DNA of 34,201 nucleotides from Mycolicibacterium sp. 018/SC-01/001 (GTDB taxonomy: Bacteria > Actinomycetota > Actinomycetes > Mycobacteriales > Mycobacteriaceae). A model generated the notes under the pieces. That model was given only the letters and a program-made list of their open reading frames with translations, made no database searches and had not been told where the DNA came from. The stretch covers positions 1 to 34,201 of the forward strand of contig NZ_VKAA01000036.1 of the NCBI RefSeq assembly GCF_007096635.1, written 5' to 3'. The position numbers and the translations under genes were made by a program. Shown here one piece after another: positions 22,502-31,294 of this stretch (its first letter is position 1; each line of letters begins with the position of its first letter).

Positions 22502-23458
22502 TCAGGGTTTCGCGGCCACCCCGGCCGACCACGTCACGCCCTGCCCGACGGGGGTCTTCACCACCATGAACCCGAGTTCTCGGCCGCGCTCGACCGCTTC
22601 GGCGGGCAGGTCGACGTGGTGCTCGGCGTGCAAACCCAGAGCGAGGACTGCCGGCCCAGCGCCCGACAGCACCGCTGGTACTCCGCAACGCCGCAACACC
22701 TGGATGTATTCCGCAGACGCCGGCAGCGCCGGTGCGCGCTGTGGCTGGTGCAGCACGTCCTCGGTCGCGGCCATCAGCAGATCGGGACGCTCGGTCAACG
22801 CCACCACCAGCAGCGCCGCCCGACTGAGGTTGAATCGAGCGGCGGTGTGGCTGACCACGTCGGGAAGCAGGATTCGGGTTTCCGCGGTCGACGACCGCAC
22901 GGCCGGGATCGCGCTGTACATCACGATGTCGGGATGCAGCCGGATCGGCGCGGCGGCATAGCGCGGAGCGGCCCCGCTGGTGTCGGTCCACGACACCACC
23001 GCGCCACCCAGCACCGCCGCCGACGCGTTGTCAGGATGCCCTTCGAACTCCGAGGAGACCTGCACCAGGGCATCGGTGCTCATGGGGCTCGAACCCGCCT
23101 GTGCCGCAAGTCCGTTGGCGGCAGCAAGCCCACCGACGACGGCCGCCGCGGAGGAACCGAGGCCGCGTGAGTGGGGAATGGTGTTGCGGCAACGCACGAT
23201 CAGGCCCGGCGCGACGACACCCGTCTCCGTCAGCCCCCGCTCGATCGCCCGCACCACCAGATGCGTCGCGTCGAGAGGCACTTGCCCCTCACCTTCACCG
23301 CGCACATCGACGACGAGACCCGATTCCGTTGTCTCGACCACGATTTCGTCGTAAATCCCGAGCGCCACGCCCATGCTGTCGAAGCCGGGGCCCAGATTGG
23401 CGCTGGATGCGGCGACGGTCGCGGTCGCTGTCAGACCAGGCGGCAGAGTGCGCGTCAC
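22502..23458 (-). CDS. thrB: Homoserine kinase
   Basis: Phosphorylates homoserine to O-phosphohomoserine in threonine synthesis. The 318-residue GHMP kinase has SSANLGPGFDSMG (18-30) at its N-terminus and the ATP-binding loop PHSRGLGSSAAA (95-106). It is the last gene of the threonine cluster, starting at a GTG 13 nt after the thrC stop. It corresponds to Rv1296 in sequence and position. Confidence 0.97.
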   Translation of the reverse strand: MTRTLPPGLTATATVAASSANLGPGFDSMGVALGIYDEIVVETTESGLVVDVRGEGEGQVPLDATHLVVRAIERGLTETGVVAPGLIVRCRNTIPHSRGLGSSAAAVVGGLAAANGLAAQAGSSPMSTDALVQVSSEFEGHPDNASAAVLGGAVVSWTDTSGAAPRYAAAPIRLHPDIVMYSAIPAVRSSTAETRILLPDVVSHTAARFNLSRAALLVVALTERPDLLMAATEDVLHQPQRAPALPASAEYIQVLRRCGVPAVLSGAGPAVLALGLHAEHHVDLPAEAVERGRELGFMVVKTPVGQGVTWSAGVAAKP

Positions 23459-23471
23459 CGAAACCGTCGCC

Positions 23472-24551
23472 TCAGACCAGGCCGAGCTTGGCGACGACCG
23501 CCACCGGATCGACGGGCACCGGGATCACGGCGGGCATGCCCTTCAGAGCGGTGTCAGGATCCTTGAGCCCGTTGCCGGTGACGGTGCACACCACGGTGGA
23601 ACCCTTGGCGACCCAACCGTCTTCGATCGATTTCAGCAGGCCGGCGATGCTGGCCGCGGACGCAGGCTCGACGAACACGCCCTCGGTGCGCGCCACCAGG
23701 TGGTAGGCCGCGAGGATCTCTTCGTCGGTCGCGGCCAGGAAGCGGCCGTCGGACTGCTGCTGGGCCTCGACAGCCTGCGTCCACGACGCCGGGGAGCCGA
23801 TCCGGATCGCGGTCGCGATGGTCTCCGGGTCGCTGACGGGCTCGCCAGACACCAGCGGAGCGGCTCCCGCGGCCTGCGTCCCGAGCATCTTCGGCAGGCG
23901 CGCAGCCAGACCGTCGCGGTGGTATTCGGTGTAGCCCTTCCAATACGCGGTGATGTTCCCGGCGTTGCCGACCGGGAGCGCGTGCACATCAGGTGCGTCA
24001 CCGAGTGCGTCGACGATTTCGAACGCGGCGGTCTTCTGCCCCTCGATGCGGAACGGGTTGACCGAGTTGACCAGCGAGACGGTCGGGAAGTCGGCGGTGA
24101 GCTTGCGTGCGAGCTCGAGGCAGTCGTCGAAGTTGCCGTCGATCTGAATGATCTTGGCGCCGTGCATGACTGCCTGCGCGAGCTTGCCCAGCGCGATCTT
24201 GCCCTGCGGCACGAGCACCGCACACGTGATGCCGGCCCGTGCCGCGTAGGCGGCCGCCGAGGCCGAGGTGTTGCCCGTCGAGGCGCACAGCACGGCCTGC
24301 TGGCCGCGCGCGACAGCTTCGGTGACGGCCATCGTCATTCCGCGGTCCTTGAACGACCCGGTTGGGTTCAGACCCTCCACCTTCAGGTGCACGGTGCACC
24401 CGGTGTAATCGGACAGCCGCGGCGCCGGCAGCAGCGGAGTACCGCCCTCCCGCAACGTGATCGGCGTCCACGAGTCGTCGATCGGCAGCCGGTCGCGGTA
24501 GGCCTCGATCAGGCCTGGCCATGGCTGGTGCACAGCTCGGGTGGTGTTCAC
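23472..24551 (-). CDS. thrC: Threonine synthase
   Basis: PLP enzyme converting O-phosphohomoserine to threonine. The 359-residue product carries the PLP-binding Lys68 in NPTGSFKDRGM and the phosphate-cradling GNAGNITAY loop. The GTG at 24551 overlaps the thrA stop in a GTGA junction, so translation is coupled; longer in-frame extensions lie inside thrA and are spurious. The next gene, thrB, makes its substrate. Confidence 0.98.
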   Translation of the reverse strand: MNTTRAVHQPWPGLIEAYRDRLPIDDSWTPITLREGGTPLLPAPRLSDYTGCTVHLKVEGLNPTGSFKDRGMTMAVTEAVARGQQAVLCASTGNTSASAAAYAARAGITCAVLVPQGKIALGKLAQAVMHGAKIIQIDGNFDDCLELARKLTADFPTVSLVNSVNPFRIEGQKTAAFEIVDALGDAPDVHALPVGNAGNITAYWKGYTEYHRDGLAARLPKMLGTQAAGAAPLVSGEPVSDPETIATAIRIGSPASWTQAVEAQQQSDGRFLAATDEEILAAYHLVARTEGVFVEPASAASIAGLLKSIEDGWVAKGSTVVCTVTGNGLKDPDTALKGMPAVIPVPVDPVAVVAKLGLV

Positions 24552-25864
24552 TCTGCAGTTCCTTCCATCCGCAACACGCTGTTGATGCTGGACACGACAT
24601 CCAGATCCGCCAGTGCGGCAACGGTTTCCGACAGCGCGGCGTCGGTCGCCCGGTGGGTGACCACGACGATGCGGGCGCCACAACGCGTTCCGCCCTCGTC
24701 GACCATGCCTTCCTGACGCACCTCGGCGATACTGACCTCGCGCCGGGAGAACTCGGCAGCGACGGCCGACAGCACACCGGGGCGATCGGTGACGTTCATG
24801 TTGACGTAGTAGCGGGTCGGAATGAGGCCGATCGGCGCGACAGGCAGCTTGGCGTATTTGGACTCTCGCGGACCCCGGCCGCCCTGGACACGGTTGCGCG
24901 CGGCCATGACGACGTCGCCCAGCACGGCCGACGCGGTGGGGGCGCCGCCGGCGCCCTGCCCGTAGAACATCAACCGGCCTGCCGCCTCGGCCTCCACGAC
25001 CACCGCGTTGAAGGCACCGTTGACCGACGCCAACGGATGATCCAGCGGCACGAGGGCCGGGTAGACGCGGGCCGAGACACGCTGCTGCCCTTCGTCATCG
25101 GTGATTCGCTCGCAGATCGCGAGCAGTTTGATCGTGCAACCCAGCGCGCGCGCCGAGGCGAAGTCGGCGGCGCTGACCTTCGTGATGCCTTCCCGGTAGA
25201 CGTCGTCTGCGCTCACCCGGGTGTGGAAGGCGATCGAGGCGAGGATGGCCGCCTTCGCGGCCGCGTCGTATCCCTCGACGTCCGCGGTGGGGTCTGCCTC
25301 CGCGTAGCCGAGAGCACTCGCGTCCGCCAGGGCGCTGCTGTAGTCGGCGCCCGTGCTGTCCATCGCCGACAGGATGTAGTTGGTGGTGCCGTTGACGATG
25401 CCGGCCACCCGCAGCACCGTGTCCCCGGCCAGCGACTGTGTCAGCGGCCGGATCACCGGGATGGCGCCCGCCACCGCGGCCTCGAAGTAGAGATCCACGT
25501 GAGCGTTCTCGGCGGCTTGGGCGAGCTCGCCCGCCGAGACGGCCATCAGCGCCTTGTTGGCGGTGACGACGGACTTGCCCTGTTCGAGCGCGGTCAGGAT
25601 CGCCTTGCGTGCCGGTTCCACGGGGCCCATCAATTCGACGACGATGTCGATGTCGTCGCGTGCGACGAGGCCGTCGATGTCGTCGGTGAGCAGCTCGACC
25701 GGGACCCCGCGATCGTCGGCGACGCGGCGCACGCCGATGCCCCGCACCTCCAGCGGCGCGCCGATGCGCGCGGTCAGGTCGGCCGCGCTGCGCTCGATGA
25801 TGCGCACCACCTCGCTGCCGACGTTGCCGTGGCCCAGGACGGCCACTCCGATCGCGTCACTCAC
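24548..25864 (-). CDS. thrA: Homoserine dehydrogenase
   Basis: Reduces aspartate semialdehyde to homoserine, the branch point to threonine, isoleucine and methionine. The 438-residue product has the nucleotide-binding loop LGHGNVGSEV (10-19), the catalytic-domain KxxP/NGTTNYIL region, and a C-terminal ACT domain (RYYVNMNVTDRPGVLSAVA onwards) that usually gives feedback inhibition by threonine. The GTG start at 25864 lies 4 nt after the lysA stop and the 3' end overlaps thrC. The gene is also called hom. Confidence 0.98.
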   Translation of the reverse strand: MSDAIGVAVLGHGNVGSEVVRIIERSAADLTARIGAPLEVRGIGVRRVADDRGVPVELLTDDIDGLVARDDIDIVVELMGPVEPARKAILTALEQGKSVVTANKALMAVSAGELAQAAENAHVDLYFEAAVAGAIPVIRPLTQSLAGDTVLRVAGIVNGTTNYILSAMDSTGADYSSALADASALGYAEADPTADVEGYDAAAKAAILASIAFHTRVSADDVYREGITKVSAADFASARALGCTIKLLAICERITDDEGQQRVSARVYPALVPLDHPLASVNGAFNAVVVEAEAAGRLMFYGQGAGGAPTASAVLGDVVMAARNRVQGGRGPRESKYAKLPVAPIGLIPTRYYVNMNVTDRPGVLSAVAAEFSRREVSIAEVRQEGMVDEGGTRCGARIVVVTHRATDAALSETVAALADLDVVSSINSVLRMEGTAE

Positions 25865-25868
25865 CGCG

Positions 25869-27287
25869 TCACCTCACTTCCAAACTCAACAGGTCATCGA
25901 CCGTCTCCCGGCGCAGGATCAGGCGAGTGCGCCCGTCGCGCACGGCCACCACGGCCGGTCGGCCGATCAGGTTGTATCGGCTCGACATCGAATAGCAGTA
26001 TGCGCCGGTGGCCGCCACGCCGAGCAGGTCACCCGGGGTGACATCGCCGGGGAGCCAGGCGTCGCGTACGACGATGTCGCCGCTCTCACAGTGTTTGCCG
26101 ACCACCCGCGACAGCAGCGGCGCCGCCTCGGTGCTGCGCGAGAGCAGCCGTACGTCGTACTCGGCGCCGTAGAGCGAGGTCCGGATGTTGTCGCTCATCC
26201 CGCCGTCCACGCTGACATAGCGGCGCTGCCGGTCGGCCGCGATCGCGACGTCCTTGACGGTGCCGACCTCGTAGACCGTGATGGTGCCGGGACCCGCGAT
26301 CGCCCGTCCCGGTTCGACGACGAGCCGAGGCGCGGGCAGCCCGACGGCCGCTGATTCGTTCTCGACGATCGCGCCGATCTTGGCGGCGAGGTCCTCCATC
26401 GGCGGCGGATCGTCGGACGGCAGGTAGGAGATGCCGAGGCCGCCGCCGAGGTCGACGATCGACATCTGCGCGGTCTTGTCGACACCGAACTCTGCGACCA
26501 CGTCGCGCAGCAGGCCAATCACCCGGTGGGCGGCGAGCTCGAAGCCGGCGACGTCGAAGATCTGCGACCCGATGTGGCTGTGCAGACCGACCAGGCGCAG
26601 GTGGTCGGTGGCGAACACCCGGCGCACGGCGGCCATGGCGGCGCCGCTGGCCAGCGACAGTCCGAACTTCTGGTCCTCGTGCGCGGTGGAGATGAACTCG
26701 TGGGTGTGCGCTTCGACGCCGACGGTGACGCGGATCAGCACGTCCTGCACGACGCCGGCGGCACCGGCGATCGAGTCGAGGCGCTCGATCTCGGTCATCG
26801 AATCGAGGACGACGTGCTCGATACCGGCCTGCACGGCGGCGGTGAGTTCGGCGACCGACTTGTTGTTGCCATGCAGTGCAATGCGATTGGCCGGGAACCC
26901 GGCGTGCAGCGCGACAGCGAGCTCACCGCCGCTGGCGACGTCGAGGGACAGGCCCTCCTCGTCCACCCAGCGCGCCACCTCGGTGCACAGGAACGCTTTG
27001 GCTGCGTAGCGAACGTGGTCACCACCACCGAAGGCTGCCGCGATCTCCCGGCAGCGAGAACGGAAGTCGTCCTCGTCGATGACGAACACCGGGGTGCCGT
27101 ACTCGGCGGCGATGTCCGAGACCGACACTCCGCCGATCGTCAGCACACCAGAGTCGTCGCGAACAGCGTTGCGGGGCCACACGTTCCGCGCCAACGCGGC
27201 CACATCGGCCGCGCTCTGAGGCCGGGCCGGCGCGCCCGCGTGGTGAATTTCTTCAGCGTGTCGGGGCCCGGCCGGGTGGGCGATCAC
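25869..27287 (-). CDS. lysA: Diaminopimelate decarboxylase
   Basis: PLP enzyme for the last step of lysine synthesis, decarboxylating meso-diaminopimelate. The 472-residue product has the PLP Lys97 in YAAKAFL, LHSHIGSQIFD, the Gly-rich LGGGLGISY phosphate site, and CESGD and GAYCYSMSSRYN near the end. The GTG at 27287 overlaps the argS stop (GTGA). It gives the N-terminal MIAHPAGPRHAEEIHHAG, which is longer than in M. tuberculosis but consistent with fast-growing mycobacteria as I recall them. Upstream in-frame sequence lies inside argS. Confidence 0.96.
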   Translation of the reverse strand: MIAHPAGPRHAEEIHHAGAPARPQSAADVAALARNVWPRNAVRDDSGVLTIGGVSVSDIAAEYGTPVFVIDEDDFRSRCREIAAAFGGGDHVRYAAKAFLCTEVARWVDEEGLSLDVASGGELAVALHAGFPANRIALHGNNKSVAELTAAVQAGIEHVVLDSMTEIERLDSIAGAAGVVQDVLIRVTVGVEAHTHEFISTAHEDQKFGLSLASGAAMAAVRRVFATDHLRLVGLHSHIGSQIFDVAGFELAAHRVIGLLRDVVAEFGVDKTAQMSIVDLGGGLGISYLPSDDPPPMEDLAAKIGAIVENESAAVGLPAPRLVVEPGRAIAGPGTITVYEVGTVKDVAIAADRQRRYVSVDGGMSDNIRTSLYGAEYDVRLLSRSTEAAPLLSRVVGKHCESGDIVVRDAWLPGDVTPGDLLGVAATGAYCYSMSSRYNLIGRPAVVAVRDGRTRLILRRETVDDLLSLEVR

Positions 27288-28936
27288 ATCCGCTCCGGGG
27301 CGCTGACCCCGAGGATGCCGAGACCGTTGGCGATCACCTGACGGGTGGCAGCGCACAGCGCCAGCCGCGCGGCGTGCAGATCACCGGGCTCCTCGTCGCC
27401 CTGGGGCAACACCCGGCAGGAATCGTAGAAGCGGTGGTAGTCACCGGCGAGATCCTCGAGATAGCGGGCCACGCGGTGCGGTTCGCGCAGCGACGCGGCA
27501 GTGGCGAGCACCCGGGGGAATTCGCCGATGTTGCGGATCAGCGTCCCCTCTTTGTCGTGGCTCAGCAGGTCGAGATGCGCAGTGTCGGGGGCTATGCCGA
27601 GTTCGGCGGCGTTGCGGGCCAGCGCGGACAGCCTTGCGTGCGCGTATTGCACGTAATAGACGGGGTTTTCGGCCGACGCGGACGACCACAGCTCGAGGTC
27701 GATGTCGATCGGGGTGTCGACAGAGCTGCGAATGAGCGCGTAGCGCGCGGCATCCACCCCGATGGCCTCGACCAGGTCGTCGAGCGTGATCACGGTGCCG
27801 GCGCGCTTGCTCATCCGCACCGGCTGGCCGTCGCGCACCAGGTTGACCATCTGGCCGATGAGCACCTCGACGGTGTCGGGATCGTCGCCGAGGGCGGCCG
27901 CGGCCGCTTTCAGGCGCGCGATATAGCCATGATGGTCGGCCCCGAGCATGTAGATGCACAGGTCGAATCCGCGCTGGCGCTTGTCGAGGAAGTAGGCGAG
28001 GTCACCGGCGATGTAGGCCGGGTTGCCGTCGCTCTTGATGACGACGCGGTCCTTGTCGTCGCCGTAGTCGGTCGTGCGCAGCCAGGTGGCGCCGTCTTTC
28101 TCGTAGATGGCGCCGGTCTCGCGCAGCTTGGCGATGGCCTGGTCGACGCGTCCGGAGGTGTGCATCGAGTCTTCGTGGGTGTAGATGTCGAAGTCGGTGC
28201 CGAAGTCGTGCAGCGAGGCCTTGATGTGGTCGAACATCAGGTTGACGCCGATGGCGCGGAACGTTTCGCGCATCTGCTCGTCGGGCAGGCTCAGCGCATC
28301 GGGTTCCTTGGCGAGCACCTGCGCGGCGATGTCGCCGATGTAGGAGCCCGCGTAGCCGTCCTCAGGCGTCGGCTCGCCTTTGGCGGCGGCGATCAGCGAG
28401 TTCGTGAAGCGGTCGATCTGCGCGCCGTGGTCGTTGAAGTAGTACTCGCGTACCACCTCGGCGCCCTGGGTGGTGAGCAACCGGCCCAGCGCGTCGCCGA
28501 CCGCGGCCCAACGGGTGCCGCCGATGTGGATGGGGCCGGTGGGGTTGGCCGAGACGAACTCGAGGTTGACGTTCGTCCCCGCCAGCTGCGCCGACGTGCC
28601 GTAGCCGGCGCCGGCGGCGATGACGTCTTTGACCAGCACGTTCTGCGCGGCAGCCTCGATGCGGAGATTGACGAACCCGGGTCCGGCGACGTCGGCGGCG
28701 GCGATCCCGGGCTGCTCGGTGAGCGCGGCGGCCAGCCAGCCGGCCAGCTCGCGGGGGTTGGCGCCGACCTTCTTGCCGAGCTGCAGGGCCAGGTTGGTGG
28801 CGTAGTCGCCATGCTCCGGGTTGCGGGGACGTTCCACGGTGACGGTGGCCGGCAATGCTGAGGAGTCCAGGCCGTGCGTATCGAGCACCGCGGCAGCGGT
28901 GCTGCGGAGCAGTTCGGCCAGATCGGCGGGGGTCAC
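27284..28936 (-). CDS. argS: Arginyl-tRNA synthetase
   Basis: Charges tRNA-Arg. The 550-residue class I synthetase has the HIGH-type motif GPIHIGG (134-140) and a KMSKS-like VRMSKRAGTV. Its C-terminal anticodon-binding domain ends NGLGILGVSAPERM. It is the first gene of the argS-lysA-thrA-thrC-thrB run and lies divergently next to a tRNA-Arg gene, one of its own substrates. The start is a GTG at 28936, probably leaderless. Confidence 0.98.
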   Translation of the reverse strand: MTPADLAELLRSTAAAVLDTHGLDSSALPATVTVERPRNPEHGDYATNLALQLGKKVGANPRELAGWLAAALTEQPGIAAADVAGPGFVNLRIEAAAQNVLVKDVIAAGAGYGTSAQLAGTNVNLEFVSANPTGPIHIGGTRWAAVGDALGRLLTTQGAEVVREYYFNDHGAQIDRFTNSLIAAAKGEPTPEDGYAGSYIGDIAAQVLAKEPDALSLPDEQMRETFRAIGVNLMFDHIKASLHDFGTDFDIYTHEDSMHTSGRVDQAIAKLRETGAIYEKDGATWLRTTDYGDDKDRVVIKSDGNPAYIAGDLAYFLDKRQRGFDLCIYMLGADHHGYIARLKAAAAALGDDPDTVEVLIGQMVNLVRDGQPVRMSKRAGTVITLDDLVEAIGVDAARYALIRSSVDTPIDIDLELWSSASAENPVYYVQYAHARLSALARNAAELGIAPDTAHLDLLSHDKEGTLIRNIGEFPRVLATAASLREPHRVARYLEDLAGDYHRFYDSCRVLPQGDEEPGDLHAARLALCAATRQVIANGLGILGVSAPERM

Positions 28937-28944
28937 GAGGGACC

Positions 28945-28950
28945 ATCCTA
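28945..28950 (-). promoter_or_regulatory. -10 element for a probable leaderless argS message
   Basis: The minus strand reads TAGGAT (28950-28945), fitting TANNNT, with the argS GTG starting 9 nt beyond its last base. The expected start site falls within about 2 nt of the GTG. No Shine-Dalgarno stands before the GTG and no -35 is evident, both usual for leaderless mycobacterial genes. Confidence 0.5.
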
Positions 28951-29037
28951 TGGTCTGGGGCCCGTCTGCCCCGAATCCGTTTCCCCGCGTGGATGCGCTA
29001 CGCTAGGCCACGCCCGATCGGCGCAGCAGCATCATGC

Positions 29038-29110
29038 GCCCCCGTAGCTCAGGGGATAGAGCGTCTGCCTCCGGAGCAGAAGGCCGCAGGTTCGAATCCT
29101 GCCGGGGGCA
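29038..29110 (+). tRNA. tRNA-Arg (anticodon CCG)
   Basis: The cloverleaf folds by eye: acceptor GCCCCCG (29038-29044) with CGGGGGC (29103-29109), discriminator A29110, D-arm around TAGCTCAGGGGATAGAGC, anticodon stem TCTGC/GCAGA with loop CTCCGGA (anticodon CCG, reading CGG), and T-arm with GGTTCGAATCC. The CCA end is not encoded. A tRNA-Arg(CCG) gene next to argS is also found in M. tuberculosis. A -10-like TACGCT lies at 28999-29004. The convergent YaeQ gene ends 8 nt beyond. Confidence 0.97.
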
Positions 29111-29118
29111 CTCTCGTG

Positions 29119-29670
29119 TCACATCAACGGCTCGGGCGTGAAGGTGACGTCCACCCCACCCACGGTCATCGTGACCTCACCCTCGATCACCATCACCTGC
29201 GCGGCCACCCGTCGGTCGACCGTGTGCGCCAGCTGCTGCACCGGTTGATGCGGCACCTGCAGCACAGCCAGGTTCGACAGCCCCGCCACCTTGGGGCCGA
29301 CGGTGCGCCACCAGGTGGCCACTCCGGCGGCGAACGGGAACAGGAACACGCGCTCGGCGTGGCCCGACGCTTTGCTCAGGGCGCGTTCGTCGGGCTGGCC
29401 GACGCTGATCCACTCGAGCATGCGGCCCGTGTAGTCGGTCAGTGCCAGGTCCGGGACACCCGGGGTGGACAAGCCCGGGCCGAAGGTCAACTCACCGTCG
29501 ATGTCGCCGAGCCGGTGCGCGCGCAGCCCGAACGCCAACAAGCGCACCACCATCCGCTCATCCGTCTCACTGGGATGCCGCGCGACGGTCAGCACGTGAT
29601 CGGCGTAGTAACCGTGATCGACATCCGAGACGCCGAGCTCGACTTTGAAGACCGTTGCCGAAAGTGCCAT
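29119..29670 (-). CDS. YaeQ family protein
   Basis: The 183-residue product shows the YaeQ signature at the start (MALSATVFKVELGVSDVDHGYY), ARHPSETDERMVVRLLAF, and later ISVGQPDERALSKASG. YaeQ has a PD-(D/E)XK nuclease-like fold. The E. coli protein was reported as a suppressor of rfaH loss, but its biochemical role is not established. The ATG at 29670 follows the secreted-protein gene by 23 nt on the same strand, so the two may share a transcript. It converges on tRNA-Arg. Confidence 0.9.
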   Translation of the reverse strand: MALSATVFKVELGVSDVDHGYYADHVLTVARHPSETDERMVVRLLAFGLRAHRLGDIDGELTFGPGLSTPGVPDLALTDYTGRMLEWISVGQPDERALSKASGHAERVFLFPFAAGVATWWRTVGPKVAGLSNLAVLQVPHQPVQQLAHTVDRRVAAQVMVIEGEVTMTVGGVDVTFTPEPLM

Positions 29671-29693
29671 GCCCTAGTGTCCCGCCTCCCGCG

Positions 29694-30137
29694 CTAGAAG
29701 ACGTTGTCCGTCCCCGGGGCCAGCCACCCGGGCTCGTCGGGCAGGACCGTCGTCGGTGCGACGACGTAGGACTCCTGCGCCCGTGTCGTCTGCGGCACGG
29801 GGTACCCGCCGGTGCAGGTGACGCTCGTGGCGTCGCCGGGGTCGGAGCCATAGCTGCTGCTCAGGTAGTGGGAGGTGCAGCGAAGAGGCAAGAAGGACGC
29901 GGGCGTGTAGACCGTGCGGGTGCGTTGCCAGGTTCCGTCGGGCTGCTTCGGACCGTCGCAGATCTGACGGCGGTCACTGCCGAAGAGACCCCAGTGCACG
30001 GTCTCGCATCCCATGGCCGTGCCGGCGGTGGCGTCGGCATGCCCGACGGCCGGGGCGGCCATCGCCATGAGTGCCGCCGCAGTCAGCACTGCCCCGCCGG
30101 CCATGCGGTTCATTCGAGCGGTGGTTGTGCTGAACAT
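29694..30137 (-). CDS. Secreted CDGP-domain protein
   Basis: The 147-residue product is of unknown function. Residues 1 to about 42 form a Sec signal peptide: basic start, hydrophobic GGAVLTAAALMAMAAPAVGHADA. The mature part has the mycobacterial CDGP pattern: ICDGPKQPDGTWQRTR, then LRCTSHYLSSSYG, TCTGGYPVP and an acidic/aromatic end. Four cysteines (in GCETVHW, ICDGP, RCTS and TCTGG) could form two disulfides. I chose the ATG at 30137, with GGGAA just upstream; the longer in-frame reading has no signal-like start. Such proteins occur in multiple copies in mycobacteria. Confidence 0.8.
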   Translation of the reverse strand: MFSTTTARMNRMAGGAVLTAAALMAMAAPAVGHADATAGTAMGCETVHWGLFGSDRRQICDGPKQPDGTWQRTRTVYTPASFLPLRCTSHYLSSSYGSDPGDATSVTCTGGYPVPQTTRAQESYVVAPTTVLPDEPGWLAPGTDNVF

Positions 30138-30259
30138 CAAGTATTCCCATGCTGTTTCGAGTGGTATCCGCGGCGGGTGCCGGTGATGTCGATGACTGTT
30201 CCGCAGGGGCCAAGCACGGTCGATCGGCCGAACAGTGGAAAGCCGGGTTGACGTCGGCA

Positions 30260-30275
30260 TCCACCGATCGGTGGA
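30260..30275. promoter_or_regulatory. Perfect 16-bp palindrome
   Basis: TCCACCGATCGGTGGA is identical to its own reverse complement. It lies 123 bp upstream of the secreted CDGP-protein start, in non-coding sequence. The form and place fit an operator for a dimeric regulator, but no nearby regulator is an obvious match. Confidence 0.5.
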
Positions 30276-30384
30276 GCCACACTCCCCCACCACACCGGCT
30301 GGCCGGCGGATACGCATGTCGCGCGCGTCGCGGCATCGTCATCTGCAGCGCCACAACAGGTGGCAACGACGATGACGAGGGATC

Positions 30385-30552
30385 ATGACGACTTTCGGCG
30401 ACAACGGCATCGGACGGACGTGGACTGCGATAATCACCTGCTACGCAGCGGCTTTCAGCGTCGCCGCGACGCCCTCCGGTCGGACCGACTGCACGCCCTC
30501 ACGGGGTTTCACGACGAGCCGAACCGCCCAGCCCCGATCCGGTGACAGCTGA
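30385..30552 (+). CDS. Possible small protein with hydrophobic segment
   Basis: A 55-residue reading frame, MTTFGDNGIGRTWTAIITCY..., opens with an ATG preceded by GAGGG at short spacing and contains a hydrophobic stretch (about residues 13-28, WTAIITCYAAAFSVAA), then a Thr/Arg/Ser-rich tail to a TGA. This could be a small exported or membrane peptide. I know no homologue, and in high-GC DNA a frame this short can arise by chance. Confidence 0.25.
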   Translation: MTTFGDNGIGRTWTAIITCYAAAFSVAATPSGRTDCTPSRGFTTSRTAQPRSGDS

Positions 30553-30581
30553 GGGAAGCGGCTAGCGGGGCTTCGGCGGCC

Positions 30582-31256
30582 TCAGCCGATGGGTTCGGGC
30601 ATCAGCTGGATGCGGTACCGGCAGGTCGAGGTGAATCCTGTTGCCGGGTCGGACAACTCGACCTTCCATGCGTCAGCGAACTGGTCCACGTCGGGCAGCA
30701 TCGTGATCGTGCCCGACAGCAGCACGGTACCGGGACGGAACCACCCGCGCTCGCGCAGGACGCCCAGCCAGTAGTCGGGCCCGAGCAGGTCGGCCATCGA
30801 ACCGGACTGAATCAGCGTCTCGTCGGCGCCCACCCAGGCTTTGAGCGTGATCTCGTCGAGGCGGTCGGCGATCTCGCTGAGGCGCCACGCTTTGGTGCCC
30901 AACACGTCGGGGGCGGCGTTCTTGCTCCACGCGACACTATGGGTTTCCAGCGTGCGGTCGGTGTGGTCGCACGCCACTGTCAGCAGGACGTCCTCGTCGT
31001 CGGTGATCACCAGCGCCCACTCGGCCTCACCCGAGGTGTGGTCGTGCTGGGCGTGCACGATGTCGGTTTGTTGCGCCAGGTAGGGCGAGACGGGGTACAG
31101 GGCAGGTGTGACGGACGGGGCAGGCACGCCGAGCTCGGCCAGTTCCGCGATGTGCGCAGCCACCTCGTCCTGGTTCCGACCTGCGTATCCGGCGTTGAGG
31201 ACCGTGGCGGGCTGCACCGCCACCGTGGATCCGTCGGGCAGTTCGAACGTCAGCAT
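30582..31256 (-). CDS. DUF2848 family protein (fumarylacetoacetase-like)
   Basis: The 224-residue product matches the DUF2848 family: LVAQ-type start MLTFELPDGSTVAV, NAGYAGRNQDEV (20-31), SGEAEWALV (75-83) with the paired Glu77/Glu79, and CDHTDRTLETHSVAWSK (96-112). The acidic E-x-E and DHTD pattern resembles metal-binding sites of the fumarylacetoacetase/2-keto-4-pentenoate hydratase superfamily, so it may cleave or hydrate a keto acid. No reaction is known. The ATG at 31256 has AAGGAG 8 nt upstream. It is divergent from an MHS transporter with shared regulatory sites. Confidence 0.85.
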   Translation of the reverse strand: MLTFELPDGSTVAVQPATVLNAGYAGRNQDEVAAHIAELAELGVPAPSVTPALYPVSPYLAQQTDIVHAQHDHTSGEAEWALVITDDEDVLLTVACDHTDRTLETHSVAWSKNAAPDVLGTKAWRLSEIADRLDEITLKAWVGADETLIQSGSMADLLGPDYWLGVLRERGWFRPGTVLLSGTITMLPDVDQFADAWKVELSDPATGFTSTCRYRIQLMPEPIG

Positions 31257-31294
31257 CGGGCTGGCTCCTTCTCGTAAATTCTGCGTTTCTGCGC

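Larger units (their letters stand above)
30138..30581. other. Intergenic region with palindrome, no conserved gene
   Basis: This 444-nt stretch between the secreted-protein gene and the DUF2848 gene has no recognisable conserved protein. It holds a perfect 16-bp palindrome (30260-30275) and one possible small gene (30385-30552). No convincing -10/-35 pair was found on either strand. Confidence 0.7.

Noticed and set aside
29038..29118. tRNA-Arg as an attachment site for an integrated element
   Set aside because: No integrase and no repeated copy of the tRNA 3' end could be found in the following sequence to the window end.
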